From Bacteroidales bacterium UBA1064 (GTDB taxonomy: Bacteria; Bacteroidota; Bacteroidia; Bacteroidales; Tenuifilaceae): a stretch of 11,719 nucleotides of DNA. The position numbers were made by a program, and so were the translations under genes. The notes under the pieces are model-generated. The model was not told the DNA's origin, ran no database searches, and saw nothing but the letters and a program-made list of their open reading frames with translations. The stretch is taken from contig DCDD01000029.1 in the NCBI GenBank assembly GCA_002316235.1, positions 1 through 11,719 on the forward strand, read 5' to 3'. The stretch's first letter is position 1, and every line of letters starts with the position of its first letter. This document shows positions 1 through 6,980 of this stretch, piece by piece.

Positions 1-2
1 CC

Positions 3-42
3 GTGCTCTCTGTGGTGAGAAATACATAACCACGGAGAGTAC
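3..42. repeat. Imperfect inverted repeat (14-bp stem) at the left edge
   Basis: Arms 3-16 and 29-42 pair along 14 positions, two of them G-U wobbles (5 with 40, 11 with 34), around a 12-base loop. The core arms are CTCTCTGTGGT and ACCACGGAGAG. The element lies just past the stop of the leftmost minus-strand gene, so it could act as a transcript 3' end for that cluster, but only two bases remain beyond it and no T-tract can be seen. From memory, sequences of the type accacggagacacggag recur as dispersed intergenic palindromes in many bacterial genomes, so a repeat-family member is an alternative reading. Confidence 0.6.
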
Positions 43-95
43 AGAGTAGAATGTACAGTTGAGATGATTAGCTGCAAAGAATAAGGATCGGCAGG

Positions 96-881
96 TTACC
101 AGCTTCCTCCGGCAGCCCCACCGCCGAAGCTACCCCCGCCTCCTCCGCTAAATCCTCCAAATCCGCCCGAGCCGGAAGAAAATCCCCCAAATCCACCACC
201 ACGTCTTCCGCTGCCCATTGAGCCTAGAAGAATCCAGAACGGAATGTTTTTCCCAATAGATCCTGAACGTAGCTTTGACCGCCTGCCGCCCGAAAGGAAT
301 ATGAATCCAAAAAATATGATCAGGAGGATAATTCCCGGAATAGGCGATTCCTTTTTGTAGTAAGCATCAGCAGTGTACTCTCCTCCGGCCAGGTCGATTA
401 TTACCTTGCAGCCCGCCACAATCCCCTTGTAGTAGCTGTTCGTTTTGAAGTAGGGAATCATCTCGTTGTCCACAATTCTGCGAGCAACGGCGTCGGGAAT
501 TATAGCCTCCATTCCGTAACCGGTGGCTATGAAAGCTTGCCCTTTCTGATTCCCTACCTTAGGCTTAATCAGGATAACCACGCCATTATTTTTGCTTTTT
601 TGGCCAACTCCCCATTTTTCGCCCAGGCGGAAAGCATAGTCAGATATGTCGTAGCCAGATAGATCGTTTACTGTTACAACATATATCTGGGTTGAGGTGG
701 AGTCGTGGTAGCCACGCAGCATTGATTCGAGTGCATCCCGCTCTTCGCCTCCGAGAATCCCGGCAAAATCATTAACCAGCCGGGGTGGATTCATGGGGTC
801 GGGAATATCCTGGCTCCACGAAATATTTGGAAGCAATAGCGCCGCCGCTAGAAGAATATTCCTGAGTTGTTTGGTGATCAT
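96..881 (-). CDS. TPM-domain (YgcG-like) exported protein with Gly-rich tail
   Basis: This 261-residue protein begins with a signal peptide (hydrophobic core about residues 8-19, likely cleaved near SWSQ, 21-24). A TPM domain follows at about 33-165, recognisable from VNDFAGILGGEE (37-48), the NNGVVILI strand (98-105) and GYGMEAIIPD (121-130). A membrane segment lies at about 181-197, with a second hydrophobic patch at 212-220. The last 40 residues are almost all Gly, Ser and Phe, the typical ending of the YgcG/TPM_phosphatase family. The bulk of the TPM domain should therefore face the periplasm. TPM domains have been linked to phosphatase activity and, in plants, to photosystem II repair; the bacterial role is unsettled. 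It is the last gene of the lemA cluster, 29 bases after the soluble TPM gene, so probably co-transcribed. Family call is firm, function is not. Confidence 0.88.
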   Translation of the reverse strand: MITKQLRNILLAAALLLPNISWSQDIPDPMNPPRLVNDFAGILGGEERDALESMLRGYHDSTSTQIYVVTVNDLSGYDISDYAFRLGEKWGVGQKSKNNGVVILIKPKVGNQKGQAFIATGYGMEAIIPDAVARRIVDNEMIPYFKTNSYYKGIVAGCKVIIDLAGGEYTADAYYKKESPIPGIILLIIFFGFIFLSGGRRSKLRSGSIGKNIPFWILLGSMGSGRRGGGFGGFSSGSGGFGGFSGGGGGSFGGGAAGGSW

Positions 882-910
882 GGTTGGGTTGCTTAATGTG
901 AAGAATGGGT

Positions 911-1345
911 TTAGCCAAACGAAATATCGTTGGTGAGTTCATCTACATCGTCTTGCTTGTAGGGGAAATGCTCCTTGAGCTTTTCGCCAGCCATGGTTAT
1001 TCCCTTAATTATCCCTTCAGTCAGCCTGTTTTCCTGAAACTCTTCAAGCATCGCCTGCTTGGTTGAATCCCAAAAATCTTCAGGAACCTTTGCATTTATT
1101 CCGGCATCGCCCAGTATGGCAAACTTGTGGTCCTTTAGGGAGAGGTAGATCAGCACGCCGTTTCTCAGCTTTGTTTTGTGCATTTTTAGCATGGCAAAAA
1201 TTTGAACGGCCCTGTCGAGCACATCAATTCGGCATTCGTTCTCCACGTGCACCCTGATTTCGCCTGAAGTGTTTTTTTCGGCTTGCTCAACCGCGTCTGT
1301 AATTCTTTTTTGCTCCTCGGGAGTAAAGTAATCCTTTGCCTTCAT
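911..1345 (-). CDS. Soluble TPM-domain protein
   Basis: This 144-residue protein consists of little more than one TPM domain and has neither signal peptide nor membrane segment, so it is probably cytoplasmic. Family features are TSGEIRVHVE (26-35), the RNGVLIYLSLKDHKFAILGDAGI block (about 61-83) and the helix region DFWDSTKQAMLEEF (90-103). The C-terminus is acidic (DDVDELTND). It sits between lemA, 66 bases upstream, and the membrane-anchored TPM gene, 29 bases downstream, all on the minus strand. No Shine-Dalgarno motif precedes the ATG, only an A-rich stretch on the coding strand. A short soluble TPM paralogue next to a long exported one recurs beside lemA in Bacteroidota as I recall. The biochemical role is unknown. 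Confidence 0.85.
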   Translation of the reverse strand: MKAKDYFTPEEQKRITDAVEQAEKNTSGEIRVHVENECRIDVLDRAVQIFAMLKMHKTKLRNGVLIYLSLKDHKFAILGDAGINAKVPEDFWDSTKQAMLEEFQENRLTEGIIKGITMAGEKLKEHFPYKQDDVDELTNDISFG

Positions 1346-1411
1346 TTTTTTGGATTGATGGGCATGGTTGTGCCAGCGTAAAGTTGTGGCCAGCTATCTC
1401 TATATATTTGG

Positions 1412-2014
1412 CTAGTTTGTGCCAAAATCAACTTTGGGCGCCTTTTCGGCTCCGGCCTCGGATTCAAAGTATCCCCTCTTATCGAAGTTGAATAGTGCTG
1501 CCCAAATATTACTGGGAAATCGCCTTATGTAGGTGTTATAGTCCCTAACCACTTCGTTGAACTTATTGCGCTCAATAGCTATACGATTCTCTGTTCCCTC
1601 CAGCTGTGCCTGAAGGTCGAGAAAGCTCTGGTTGGCCTTAAGCTCGGGGTACTGCTCTACTACCACCATTAAGCGCGAAAGCGCCCCACTCAGCTCGTTC
1701 TGAGCGGCTTGGAATTGCTGGATACTCTCCTGATTCAGATTCTCCGGTGAAACCTTTACCTGTGTGGCATGTGCTCTGGCCTCTACTACCTGGGTCAGGG
1801 TTTGCTGCTCAAAGTTGGCATAGCCCTTCACCGTATTCACCAGGTTGGGTATAAGGTCTAACCTGCGCTGGTAAACATTTTCAACGTTGGCCCATTGCGA
1901 GGTAACTGCCTCGTCCTTTTGAACCATTTTGTTGTACGATCCCTTAATGGAAATATATAGTATAACAGCCACTAACACTACTATTCCAATGGTTATCCAT
2001 GTTTTACTCTTCAT
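1412..2014 (-). CDS. lemA: LemA family protein
   Basis: This 200-residue protein matches the LemA family in length and motifs. It has an N-terminal membrane anchor (about residues 6-23), then the conserved segment with WANVENVYQRRLDLIPNLV (41-59) followed by VKGYANFEQQTL, and the ERNKFNEVVRDYN motif (148-160) near the end. LemA proteins have a short N-terminal tail, one membrane helix and a helical domain; their molecular function is not established. As first gene of a minus-strand cluster with two TPM-domain genes it probably drives expression of all three. A perfect TAnnTTTG -7 element lies about 32 bases upstream of the ATG (2046-2053). Identification is strong; the symbol follows family usage. 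Confidence 0.92.
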   Translation of the reverse strand: MKSKTWITIGIVVLVAVILYISIKGSYNKMVQKDEAVTSQWANVENVYQRRLDLIPNLVNTVKGYANFEQQTLTQVVEARAHATQVKVSPENLNQESIQQFQAAQNELSGALSRLMVVVEQYPELKANQSFLDLQAQLEGTENRIAIERNKFNEVVRDYNTYIRRFPSNIWAALFNFDKRGYFESEAGAEKAPKVDFGTN

Positions 2015-2045
2015 AGTTCTTTAATTTGATATGTTTTAAACTTGC

Positions 2046-2053
2046 CAAAAGTA
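2046..2053 (-). promoter_or_regulatory. Candidate -7 element of the lemA promoter
   Basis: Read on the minus strand this is TACTTTTG, a full match to the Bacteroidota TAnnTTTG -7 consensus. No clear TTTG -33 box is seen 17-23 bases further upstream, only a T-rich stretch. Transcription would start roughly 25 bases ahead of the lemA ATG. Confidence 0.45.
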
Positions 2054-2142
2054 GCTTTATTTATCAAATGAAAAAATGCATACCGGTTAAATTAATATAA
2101 TTTACAATTTCGGGTAAGCCGTTCAAAGTCGGTTTAATATCT

Positions 2143-2150
2143 TAAATTTG
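2143..2150 (+). promoter_or_regulatory. Candidate -7 element of the hutU promoter
   Basis: TAAATTTG matches the TAnnTTTG -7 consensus exactly, 34 bases before the hutU ATG. The -33 position has only GTTC (2121-2124), a poor match to TTTG. The untranslated leader would be about 27 bases and A-rich just before the start codon, as usual in Bacteroidota. Confidence 0.5.
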
Positions 2151-2184
2151 TGGCAAAACACTAGGTTAAAAACATTCAAAAAGT

Positions 2185-4200
2185 ATGACACGCGAAGAAT
2201 TTCAAAAGGAGATACTTCAGGGCATCCCCGACGAGTTACCCGCCCTTCAGCCATGGGACCCGGACGTTAACCATGCGCCCAAACGAAAGAAAATTCTTAC
2301 CCTTGAAGAGAAGAAGCTGGCTGTTAAGAACGCTCTTCGCTACTTTCCCCCGAAACACCATGCTGTTTTAGCTGCCGAATTTGCCAAAGAACTCGAGGAG
2401 TATGGAAGAATTTACATGTACCGTTACCGTCCTGGCTATAAAATTTTCGCCCGGACAATAAACGATTTTCCCCACAAATCGCTGCAGGCAGCCTCTATAA
2501 TGTTGATGCTGAGCAATAATCTCGACACAGCTGTTGCCCAACACCCCCATGAGCTTATCATCTACGGAGGTAATGGCGCCATTTTTCAAAATTGGGCACA
2601 GTACAGGTTAACCATGAAGTACTTGGCCGAAATGACCGACCACCAAACCCTTGTGATGTACTCAGGACATCCAATGGGACTTTTCCCATCATTTCCAGAT
2701 GCCCCCAGGGTGGTAATTACCAACGGGATGATGGTTCCCAACTACTCCTCTAAGGACGACTGGGAGCGTTTTAACGCTCTTGGCGTTACGCAGTATGGGC
2801 AAATGACCGCAGGTTCCTACATGTATATAGGCCCTCAGGGCATTGTTCACGGCACCACCATAACGGTTATCAATGCAGGACGAATGCACTCTAAACCCGG
2901 CGAAAAAGCATTGGGAGGGAAGGTATTTGTATCCTCCGGATTGGGCGGAATGTCTGGGGCACAGCCTAAAGCTGCCGTTATAGCCGGCGTGGTGGGGGTG
3001 ATTGCCGAGGTCAACCCAAAGGCAGTGGAAAAACGGTACCAACAGGGATGGGTGAACGAGGTTTACACCGATTTGGAAAAGCTAATTCCACGAATTCGCG
3101 AGGCCTCGGCACGGAAGGAAGCAGTGTCGTTGGCCTACCAGGGAAATGTGGTTGACCTGTGGGAAAGGCTTGCCAGAGAAGACCTACGGGTTGACCTGGG
3201 TAGCGACCAAACCTCGCTTCATAACCCATTTGCCGGAGGCTACTATCCTGCGGGGCTATCCTTTGAGGAATCGAACCGGATGATGGTTGACAATCCTGAG
3301 CTGTTTAGGCAGAAAGTTTACGAAAGCCTTCGCCGCCAGGTGAAGGCCATTTCAGCCCTGACGGAACGTGGAATGTACTTCTTCGATTACGGCAACGCCT
3401 TCCTGCTTGAGAGTAGCAGGGCTGGTGCCGACGTGCTGAAACCTAATGGCGAGTTTAAATATCCCTCCTATGTTCAGGACATAATGGGTCCGCTGTACTT
3501 CGACTATGGCTTTGGCCCATTTCGATGGGTTTGCACCTCTTCCAACCCTTCCGACCTTGCCGAAACCGATGCTATAGCCCTGGAGGTTCTGGAGAATATT
3601 GCAAGTCATGCTCCAGAGGAGATTCAACAGCAACTCCACGACAACATACACTGGATTAGGGAAGCTGGTAGGAACAACCTGGTTGTTGGCTCGCAGGCCA
3701 GAATACTTTACGCCGATTCGGAGGGCAGGCTTAGAATTGCTGAAGCCTTCAATAAGGCTATCCGGGAGGGCAGAATTTCAGCCCCGGTTGTGCTCGGGCG
3801 CGACCACCACGATGTTTCGGGAACCGATTCCCCCTACCGCGAAACCTCCAACATTTACGATGGATCACGCTACACTGCCGATATGGCCATTCAGAATGTG
3901 ATTGGCGATTCATTCCGCGGGGCAACGTGGGTTTCCATCCATAACGGCGGAGGTGTTGGATGGGGAGAGGCCATTAACGGGGGGTTTGGGCTTACCATTG
4001 ATGGTTCAGCCGATGCCGAACGACGCCTTAAAATGATGCTCCACTGGGATGTGAACAACGGAATTGCCCGTAGAAGCTGGGCTCGAAACCACGGTGCAAT
4101 TTCATCCATAAAACGGGAAATGGAACGCACACCCCTGTTAAAGGTAACACTTCCCAACATGGCTGATGACAACCTTATTGATGACGTGGTGAAGGGGTAA
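2185..4200 (+). CDS. hutU: Urocanate hydratase (urocanase), long form
   Basis: Urocanase adds water to urocanate to give 4-imidazolone-5-propionate, the second step of histidine breakdown, in the cytosol with tightly bound NAD+. Family hallmarks are YGGNGAIFQNW (127-137), MYSGHPMGLFPS (158-169), the NAD+-binding glycine motif SGLGGMSGAQ (251-260), the GFGPFRWVCTS block (442-452), GRDHHDVSGTDSPYRET (538-554) and the HNGGGVGWGEAINGGFG run (586-602). At 671 residues it belongs to the long type, close to the mammalian enzyme, rather than the roughly 550-residue Pseudomonas/Bacillus type. In the short type a key cysteine (Cys410 in P. putida, from memory) precedes the GPFRW motif; here that segment reads PLYFDYGFGPFRW with no cysteine, and the nearest is C450. 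No other hut gene is visible. A lipoprotein gene follows after 29 bases. Confidence 0.96.
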   Translation: MTREEFQKEILQGIPDELPALQPWDPDVNHAPKRKKILTLEEKKLAVKNALRYFPPKHHAVLAAEFAKELEEYGRIYMYRYRPGYKIFARTINDFPHKSLQAASIMLMLSNNLDTAVAQHPHELIIYGGNGAIFQNWAQYRLTMKYLAEMTDHQTLVMYSGHPMGLFPSFPDAPRVVITNGMMVPNYSSKDDWERFNALGVTQYGQMTAGSYMYIGPQGIVHGTTITVINAGRMHSKPGEKALGGKVFVSSGLGGMSGAQPKAAVIAGVVGVIAEVNPKAVEKRYQQGWVNEVYTDLEKLIPRIREASARKEAVSLAYQGNVVDLWERLAREDLRVDLGSDQTSLHNPFAGGYYPAGLSFEESNRMMVDNPELFRQKVYESLRRQVKAISALTERGMYFFDYGNAFLLESSRAGADVLKPNGEFKYPSYVQDIMGPLYFDYGFGPFRWVCTSSNPSDLAETDAIALEVLENIASHAPEEIQQQLHDNIHWIREAGRNNLVVGSQARILYADSEGRLRIAEAFNKAIREGRISAPVVLGRDHHDVSGTDSPYRETSNIYDGSRYTADMAIQNVIGDSFRGATWVSIHNGGGVGWGEAINGGFGLTIDGSADAERRLKMMLHWDVNNGIARRSWARNHGAISSIKREMERTPLLKVTLPNMADDNLIDDVVKG

Positions 4201-4213
4201 GCGCTCCTTCACC
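4188..4213 (+). repeat. Inverted repeat across the hutU stop codon
   Basis: GGTGAAGG (4188-4195) and CCTTCACC (4206-4213) form a perfect 8-bp stem around a 10-base loop containing the hutU TAA. No T-run follows, so it is unlikely to be a complete intrinsic terminator; it could stabilise or attenuate the message between hutU and the lipoprotein gene. Confidence 0.4.
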
Positions 4214-4229
4214 CTTTCACCTTGATGCA

Positions 4230-4640
4230 ATGGCTATGCAGAAATTTATTCGGGAAACAGGCGTGTTGATTGCCATCTTGGTCCTATGTGGCAGTAGCTG
4301 CGACGAGCTCGATAGCACCAACACCATTACCGGAGTGTGGCGGAGTAGGGAAATATACGCCGGAAATAGCTACAGAACCTACAACGTTAGCATGGAGCAC
4401 TACGACCAGCTCGACTCAACCTCCTACATAATTTATAACCTATATAACCTGGGCCTTGAGGTGGAGACCTATGTTCAGCTTAACGATACGATTTTCAACA
4501 TACTGGGCTGCAACAGCGATTCCTACATCATTTCAGGAAAGGGGTACTTTCATCCCCTTTCCTTTACCATTGACTGGGAGTACAGCGTTTCGGGCATTGA
4601 CAACGATCCCTTCGTGATGGCACATTTTGAAAAACCCTAG
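4230..4640 (+). CDS. Putative small lipoprotein, function unknown
   Basis: I do not recognise this 136-residue protein. It begins with a short basic region and a hydrophobic stretch (about 11-20) followed by LCGSSC, where C24 is a plausible lipidation site; the residue at -3 is Gly, so the lipobox is imperfect. The sequence after the cysteine, DELD, is acidic, resembling signals that send lipoproteins to the cell surface in some Bacteroidota. The mature part starts with ITGVWRSRE and looks rich in beta strands, with many Tyr, Asp and Ser; the layout is reminiscent of small lipocalin-like lipoproteins, but that is only an impression. The start could also be ATG at 4236. It follows hutU by 29 bases on the same strand, so co-transcription is likely, yet a link to histidine metabolism is not shown. 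Confidence 0.75.
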   Translation: MAMQKFIRETGVLIAILVLCGSSCDELDSTNTITGVWRSREIYAGNSYRTYNVSMEHYDQLDSTSYIIYNLYNLGLEVETYVQLNDTIFNILGCNSDSYIISGKGYFHPLSFTIDWEYSVSGIDNDPFVMAHFEKP

Positions 4641-4651
4641 ACCAGGGGTTT
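4632..4651 (+). terminator. Weak terminator-like hairpin after the lipoprotein gene
   Basis: AAACCC (4632-4637) pairs with GGGTTT (4646-4651) around an 8-base loop that includes the TAG stop. A T-rich stretch, ttcttttttg (4660-4669), comes about 8 bases later. The stem is short and the spacing to the T-run is longer than ideal, so termination here is only possible. Confidence 0.3.
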
Positions 4652-4801
4652 ATCACTTATTCTTTTTTGTCCCCATAATAATATCTGTGCTCGAGAATAC
4701 TGATGTAACAAGCAGTAGTTTAACTGCTAAAATTTCTTTATTCTGATAAAAGCCGAACAATTAAGCGTTGGCTATCGGTATAAACATCCCCTATTTTTTA
4801 C

Positions 4802-4849
4802 TACTTTTGTGTCATTTTGTCTGCCATTGCACTGCTGGAATAATATTTG
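4802..4849 (+). promoter_or_regulatory. Candidate promoter elements for grpE-dnaJ
   Basis: TACTTTTG (4802-4809) is an exact TAnnTTTG -7 match but has no good -33 box. A second option pairs TTTG (4816-4819) as -33 with AATATTTG (4842-4849) as a one-mismatch -7 element, 22 bases apart. Either leaves a leader of about 150-190 bases before grpE. The sequence alone does not decide between them. Confidence 0.3.
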
Positions 4850-4928
4850 ATTGGACTGGGCGACAGAATGGCGGTGGGGGAGCGTTTCTGCATGGTATTT
4901 AAATTGTGTATAACAAGGATTTTCCCCT

Positions 4929-4945
4929 ATGAAGTATTACTTCAT
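4929..4945. promoter_or_regulatory. 17-base perfect palindrome, candidate operator
   Basis: ATGAAGTA, a single central T, then TACTTCAT form an 8+1+8 perfect inverted repeat 61 bases upstream of the grpE start. The size and symmetry fit a dimeric regulator site. It does not match the CIRCE element recognised by HrcA (TTAGCACTC-N9-GAGTGCTAA). No regulator gene is adjacent. Confidence 0.4.
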
Positions 4946-5006
4946 TATTTGTAGGTAAGCGGTTTATCGTGTAACCATCTAAAAATGAAACAAATATAAT
5001 TGAGAT

Positions 5007-5627
5007 ATGAGTAAGAGTAGCAAGCAAAGCAAAGCTGCTGAGGATGAAAAGGAGCTGGAAACCCAGCAGCAGGTAGATATTCCTGAGGCTGAGGATAAAA
5101 TTTCCGCCGAAGGGGCTGAGCCCAATGCAGCACCTGCTTCGGAAAACGTAATGGAAGAGGCTGATGCAACCGATAAAGCCTTAGTTGAGAAGTTACAGAA
5201 GGAGTTGGAGGAGCTTAAGGACAAGCACCTGCGACTTTCGGCCGAGTTTGACAACTACCGTAAAAGAACGCTGAAGGAGAAATCGGATATGCTCAAGTAC
5301 TCTGCCGAGGTTGTGCTGAAGGATTTGCTTCCGGTGGTTGATGACCTTGAGAGAGCCCTTCAAGCTATTGAGTCAACCGATGAGATTACTGCAGTCAAGG
5401 AAGGCCTATCACTGATAGTTTCAAAATTTAACGATTTTCTCAATTCTAAGGGCATTAAGGAAATTGAAGCAATGGGCTCGGAGCTGAACACCGATTTGCA
5501 CGAGGCGGTTGCCAAAACTCCCGTTCAGGATGAATCACAGAAGGGGAGAGTAGTAGATGTCATTCAGAAGGGATATATGCTTCACGACAAGGTGATGCGT
5601 TTTTCAAAAGTTGTTGTTGGCGAATAG
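5007..5627 (+). CDS. grpE: Nucleotide exchange factor GrpE
   Basis: GrpE releases ADP from the chaperone DnaK and so completes its folding cycle with DnaJ in the cytosol. The 206-residue product has an acidic, low-complexity N-terminus (1-55) and a long helix (about 57-100) containing HLRLSAEFDNYRKRT (74-88). Next come the conserved LKDLLPVVDDLERAL (104-118) and the C-terminal beta domain ending in VIQKGYMLHDKVMRFSKVVVGE (185-206). The KGY and DKV-R residues match the family, with the RFSKVVVGE ending common in Bacteroidota. Thirteen bases separate it from dnaJ, so the two form an operon. The start is an ATG after A-rich sequence. The upstream gap holds a palindrome and promoter-like elements; no CIRCE site is seen. 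Confidence 0.96.
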   Translation: MSKSSKQSKAAEDEKELETQQQVDIPEAEDKISAEGAEPNAAPASENVMEEADATDKALVEKLQKELEELKDKHLRLSAEFDNYRKRTLKEKSDMLKYSAEVVLKDLLPVVDDLERALQAIESTDEITAVKEGLSLIVSKFNDFLNSKGIKEIEAMGSELNTDLHEAVAKTPVQDESQKGRVVDVIQKGYMLHDKVMRFSKVVVGE

Positions 5628-5640
5628 GAGTGGGTAGAGC

Positions 5641-6801
5641 ATGACGACAAAAAGAGATTTTTACGAAATTCTTGGCGTTAGCCGGAATGCAACAAAGGAT
5701 GAAATTAAAAAGGCCTACCGGCAAATGGCGCTGAAGTATCACCCCGACAAGAATCCGGGTGATAAGGAAGCCGAGGAAAAGTTTAAGGAGGCGGCCGAGG
5801 CCTACGAAGTGCTAGGCGATGACACCAAGCGTGCTCGCTACGACCAGTTTGGGCATTCCGGAGTAGGCAATGGTGGTGGAGGTGGCGGTTTCACCCATGA
5901 CTGGACCATTGATGATATTTTTTCACAGTTTGGTGATATTTTTGGCGGTCATTTTGGCAGTTTTGGCGGATTTGGTGGATTTGGCAACAGTAGGGCTAAC
6001 CAGAGGGCAACCTCGCGTGGAAGCGATATACGGGTTAAGGTTAAGCTCAACTACAGCGAGATAGCCAATGGTGTAGAGAAAAAGTTAAAGGTAAACAAGT
6101 ACGTTACCTGTCATTCGTGCAATGGTAGCGGAGCTGCCAGTCCATCGGACTTTCAGACATGCTCCACCTGCAGGGGATCAGGATATGTTACACGAGTTAC
6201 CAACACACTGTTGGGGCAGATGCAAAGCACCGCACCATGTCCCACCTGCAACGGTGAGGGTAAAACCATCACTAAAAAATGCACGGAGTGTAATGGCGAA
6301 GGCGTGGTGAGGGATAACGAGATTATTACCATTAAAATTCCCGCTGGTGTAGCCGAGGGTATGCAGCTCAGCGTGTCAGGTAAGGGTAACGCTGCCCGAC
6401 GAGGTGGCGTGCCCGGCGACTTGCTCGTGGTTATTGAGGAGGAGAAACACCCACAGCTAATCCGCGATGGCAACGACCTGATCTACAACCTTACCATCAG
6501 CATTCCCGATGCGGTTCTGGGCGCTCCTGCCGAAATTCCAACGGTGGATGGGAAGGTCAAAATTAAGATTGAACCCGGAACTCAACCTGGTAAAATCCTT
6601 AGGTTGAAGGGTAAAGGACTTCCCGAGGTAAACAGCTATGGCCGTGGCGATTTACTTGTGGCGATTAACGTTTACATCCCAAAGACCTTGACCCGTGAGG
6701 AGCGAGCCCTTTTCGAAAAACTCGCCAAGTCATCCAATTTTACACCCAATCCAAAGGAGTCGTCTCCCATATTTGACCGTATTCGCGGCTACTTCGATTA
6801 G
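5641..6801 (+). CDS. dnaJ: Chaperone protein DnaJ (Hsp40)
   Basis: DnaJ delivers unfolded proteins to DnaK and stimulates its ATPase. All parts of a type I Hsp40 are present in 386 residues. The J domain (about 5-70) has the HPD motif at 34-36. A Gly/Phe-rich linker (about 75-125) contains a hexaglycine and FGGFGGFG runs. Four CxxCxGxG zinc motifs begin at C157, C174, C200 and C214. Two C-terminal substrate-binding domains follow, with GDLLVVIEEEKHPQLIRDGNDL between about 260 and 281 and the dimerisation tail to 386. AGGAG (5626-5630) lies about 10 bases before the ATG, one of the few Shine-Dalgarno-like motifs in the window. It is the second gene after grpE; dnaK is not in the window. No clear terminator follows. 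Confidence 0.97.
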   Translation: MTTKRDFYEILGVSRNATKDEIKKAYRQMALKYHPDKNPGDKEAEEKFKEAAEAYEVLGDDTKRARYDQFGHSGVGNGGGGGGFTHDWTIDDIFSQFGDIFGGHFGSFGGFGGFGNSRANQRATSRGSDIRVKVKLNYSEIANGVEKKLKVNKYVTCHSCNGSGAASPSDFQTCSTCRGSGYVTRVTNTLLGQMQSTAPCPTCNGEGKTITKKCTECNGEGVVRDNEIITIKIPAGVAEGMQLSVSGKGNAARRGGVPGDLLVVIEEEKHPQLIRDGNDLIYNLTISIPDAVLGAPAEIPTVDGKVKIKIEPGTQPGKILRLKGKGLPEVNSYGRGDLLVAINVYIPKTLTREERALFEKLAKSSNFTPNPKESSPIFDRIRGYFD

Positions 6802-6980
6802 CTTTTACAGACTTTACAATTTCAATATAAAATAAATGAACAGCTGCTGTTGGTGATGGTATTTTTGAAGTTAAGGAGCGCTGGTTTGTCAATTACGTTG
6901 AAGCTATGTTGATTTTTGCTTACTCGGCTTTCTGCTTTAACTTAGCCTCTGGATACGTACTATAATTACATAATGTTGTA
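6802..6980. other. Gap between dnaJ and the TSUP gene
   Basis: No gene is seen. The 179 bases contain a 13-base palindrome AACAGCTGCTGTT (6839-6851), which lacks a following T-run, and a plausible promoter at 6915-6945. The last bases include ATG TTG TAA (6973-6981), a two-codon frame whose stop overlaps the next start as TAATG. Confidence 0.5.
6915..6945 (+). promoter_or_regulatory. Candidate promoter of the TSUP permease gene
   Basis: TTTG (6915-6918) and TAACTTAG (6938-6945) are 19 bases apart and match the Bacteroidota -33 TTTG and -7 TAnnTTTG pattern with one mismatch. The -7 box lies 35 bases before the ATG, which gives a short leader. This is the best two-box promoter I can find in the window. 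Confidence 0.45.

Larger units (their letters stand above)
4641..5006. other. 366-base gap ahead of grpE
   Basis: I see no gene here. The gap contains a T-rich stretch after the lipoprotein stop, a 6-bp hairpin AGCAGT/ACTGCT (4711-4728), candidate promoter elements around 4802-4849 and a 17-base palindrome at 4929-4945. Only very short reading frames exist. It most likely serves as the regulatory region of the grpE-dnaJ operon. Confidence 0.6.

Noticed and set aside
110..210. Low-complexity, Gly-codon repeats near the left edge
   Set aside because: They encode the Gly-rich C-terminal tail typical of YgcG-like TPM proteins.
4711..4728. AGCAGT/ACTGCT hairpin as a terminator
   Set aside because: The stem is only 6 bp and the sequence after it is a mixed A/T stretch without a clean T-run.
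4979..5254. 91-residue Ser-rich minus-strand frame
   Set aside because: It is antisense to the acidic low-complexity N-terminus of grpE; Ser-richness is the complement of Glu/Ala codons.
5870..6000. Repeats of ggtggtgga / ggcggatttggt, looking like a tandem DNA repeat
   Set aside because: They encode the Gly/Phe-rich linker that every type I DnaJ has, so protein composition explains them.
6839..6851. AACAGCTGCTGTT palindrome after dnaJ as terminator
   Set aside because: A 13-base palindrome with a one-base centre cannot form a good RNA hairpin loop and no adjacent T-run follows.
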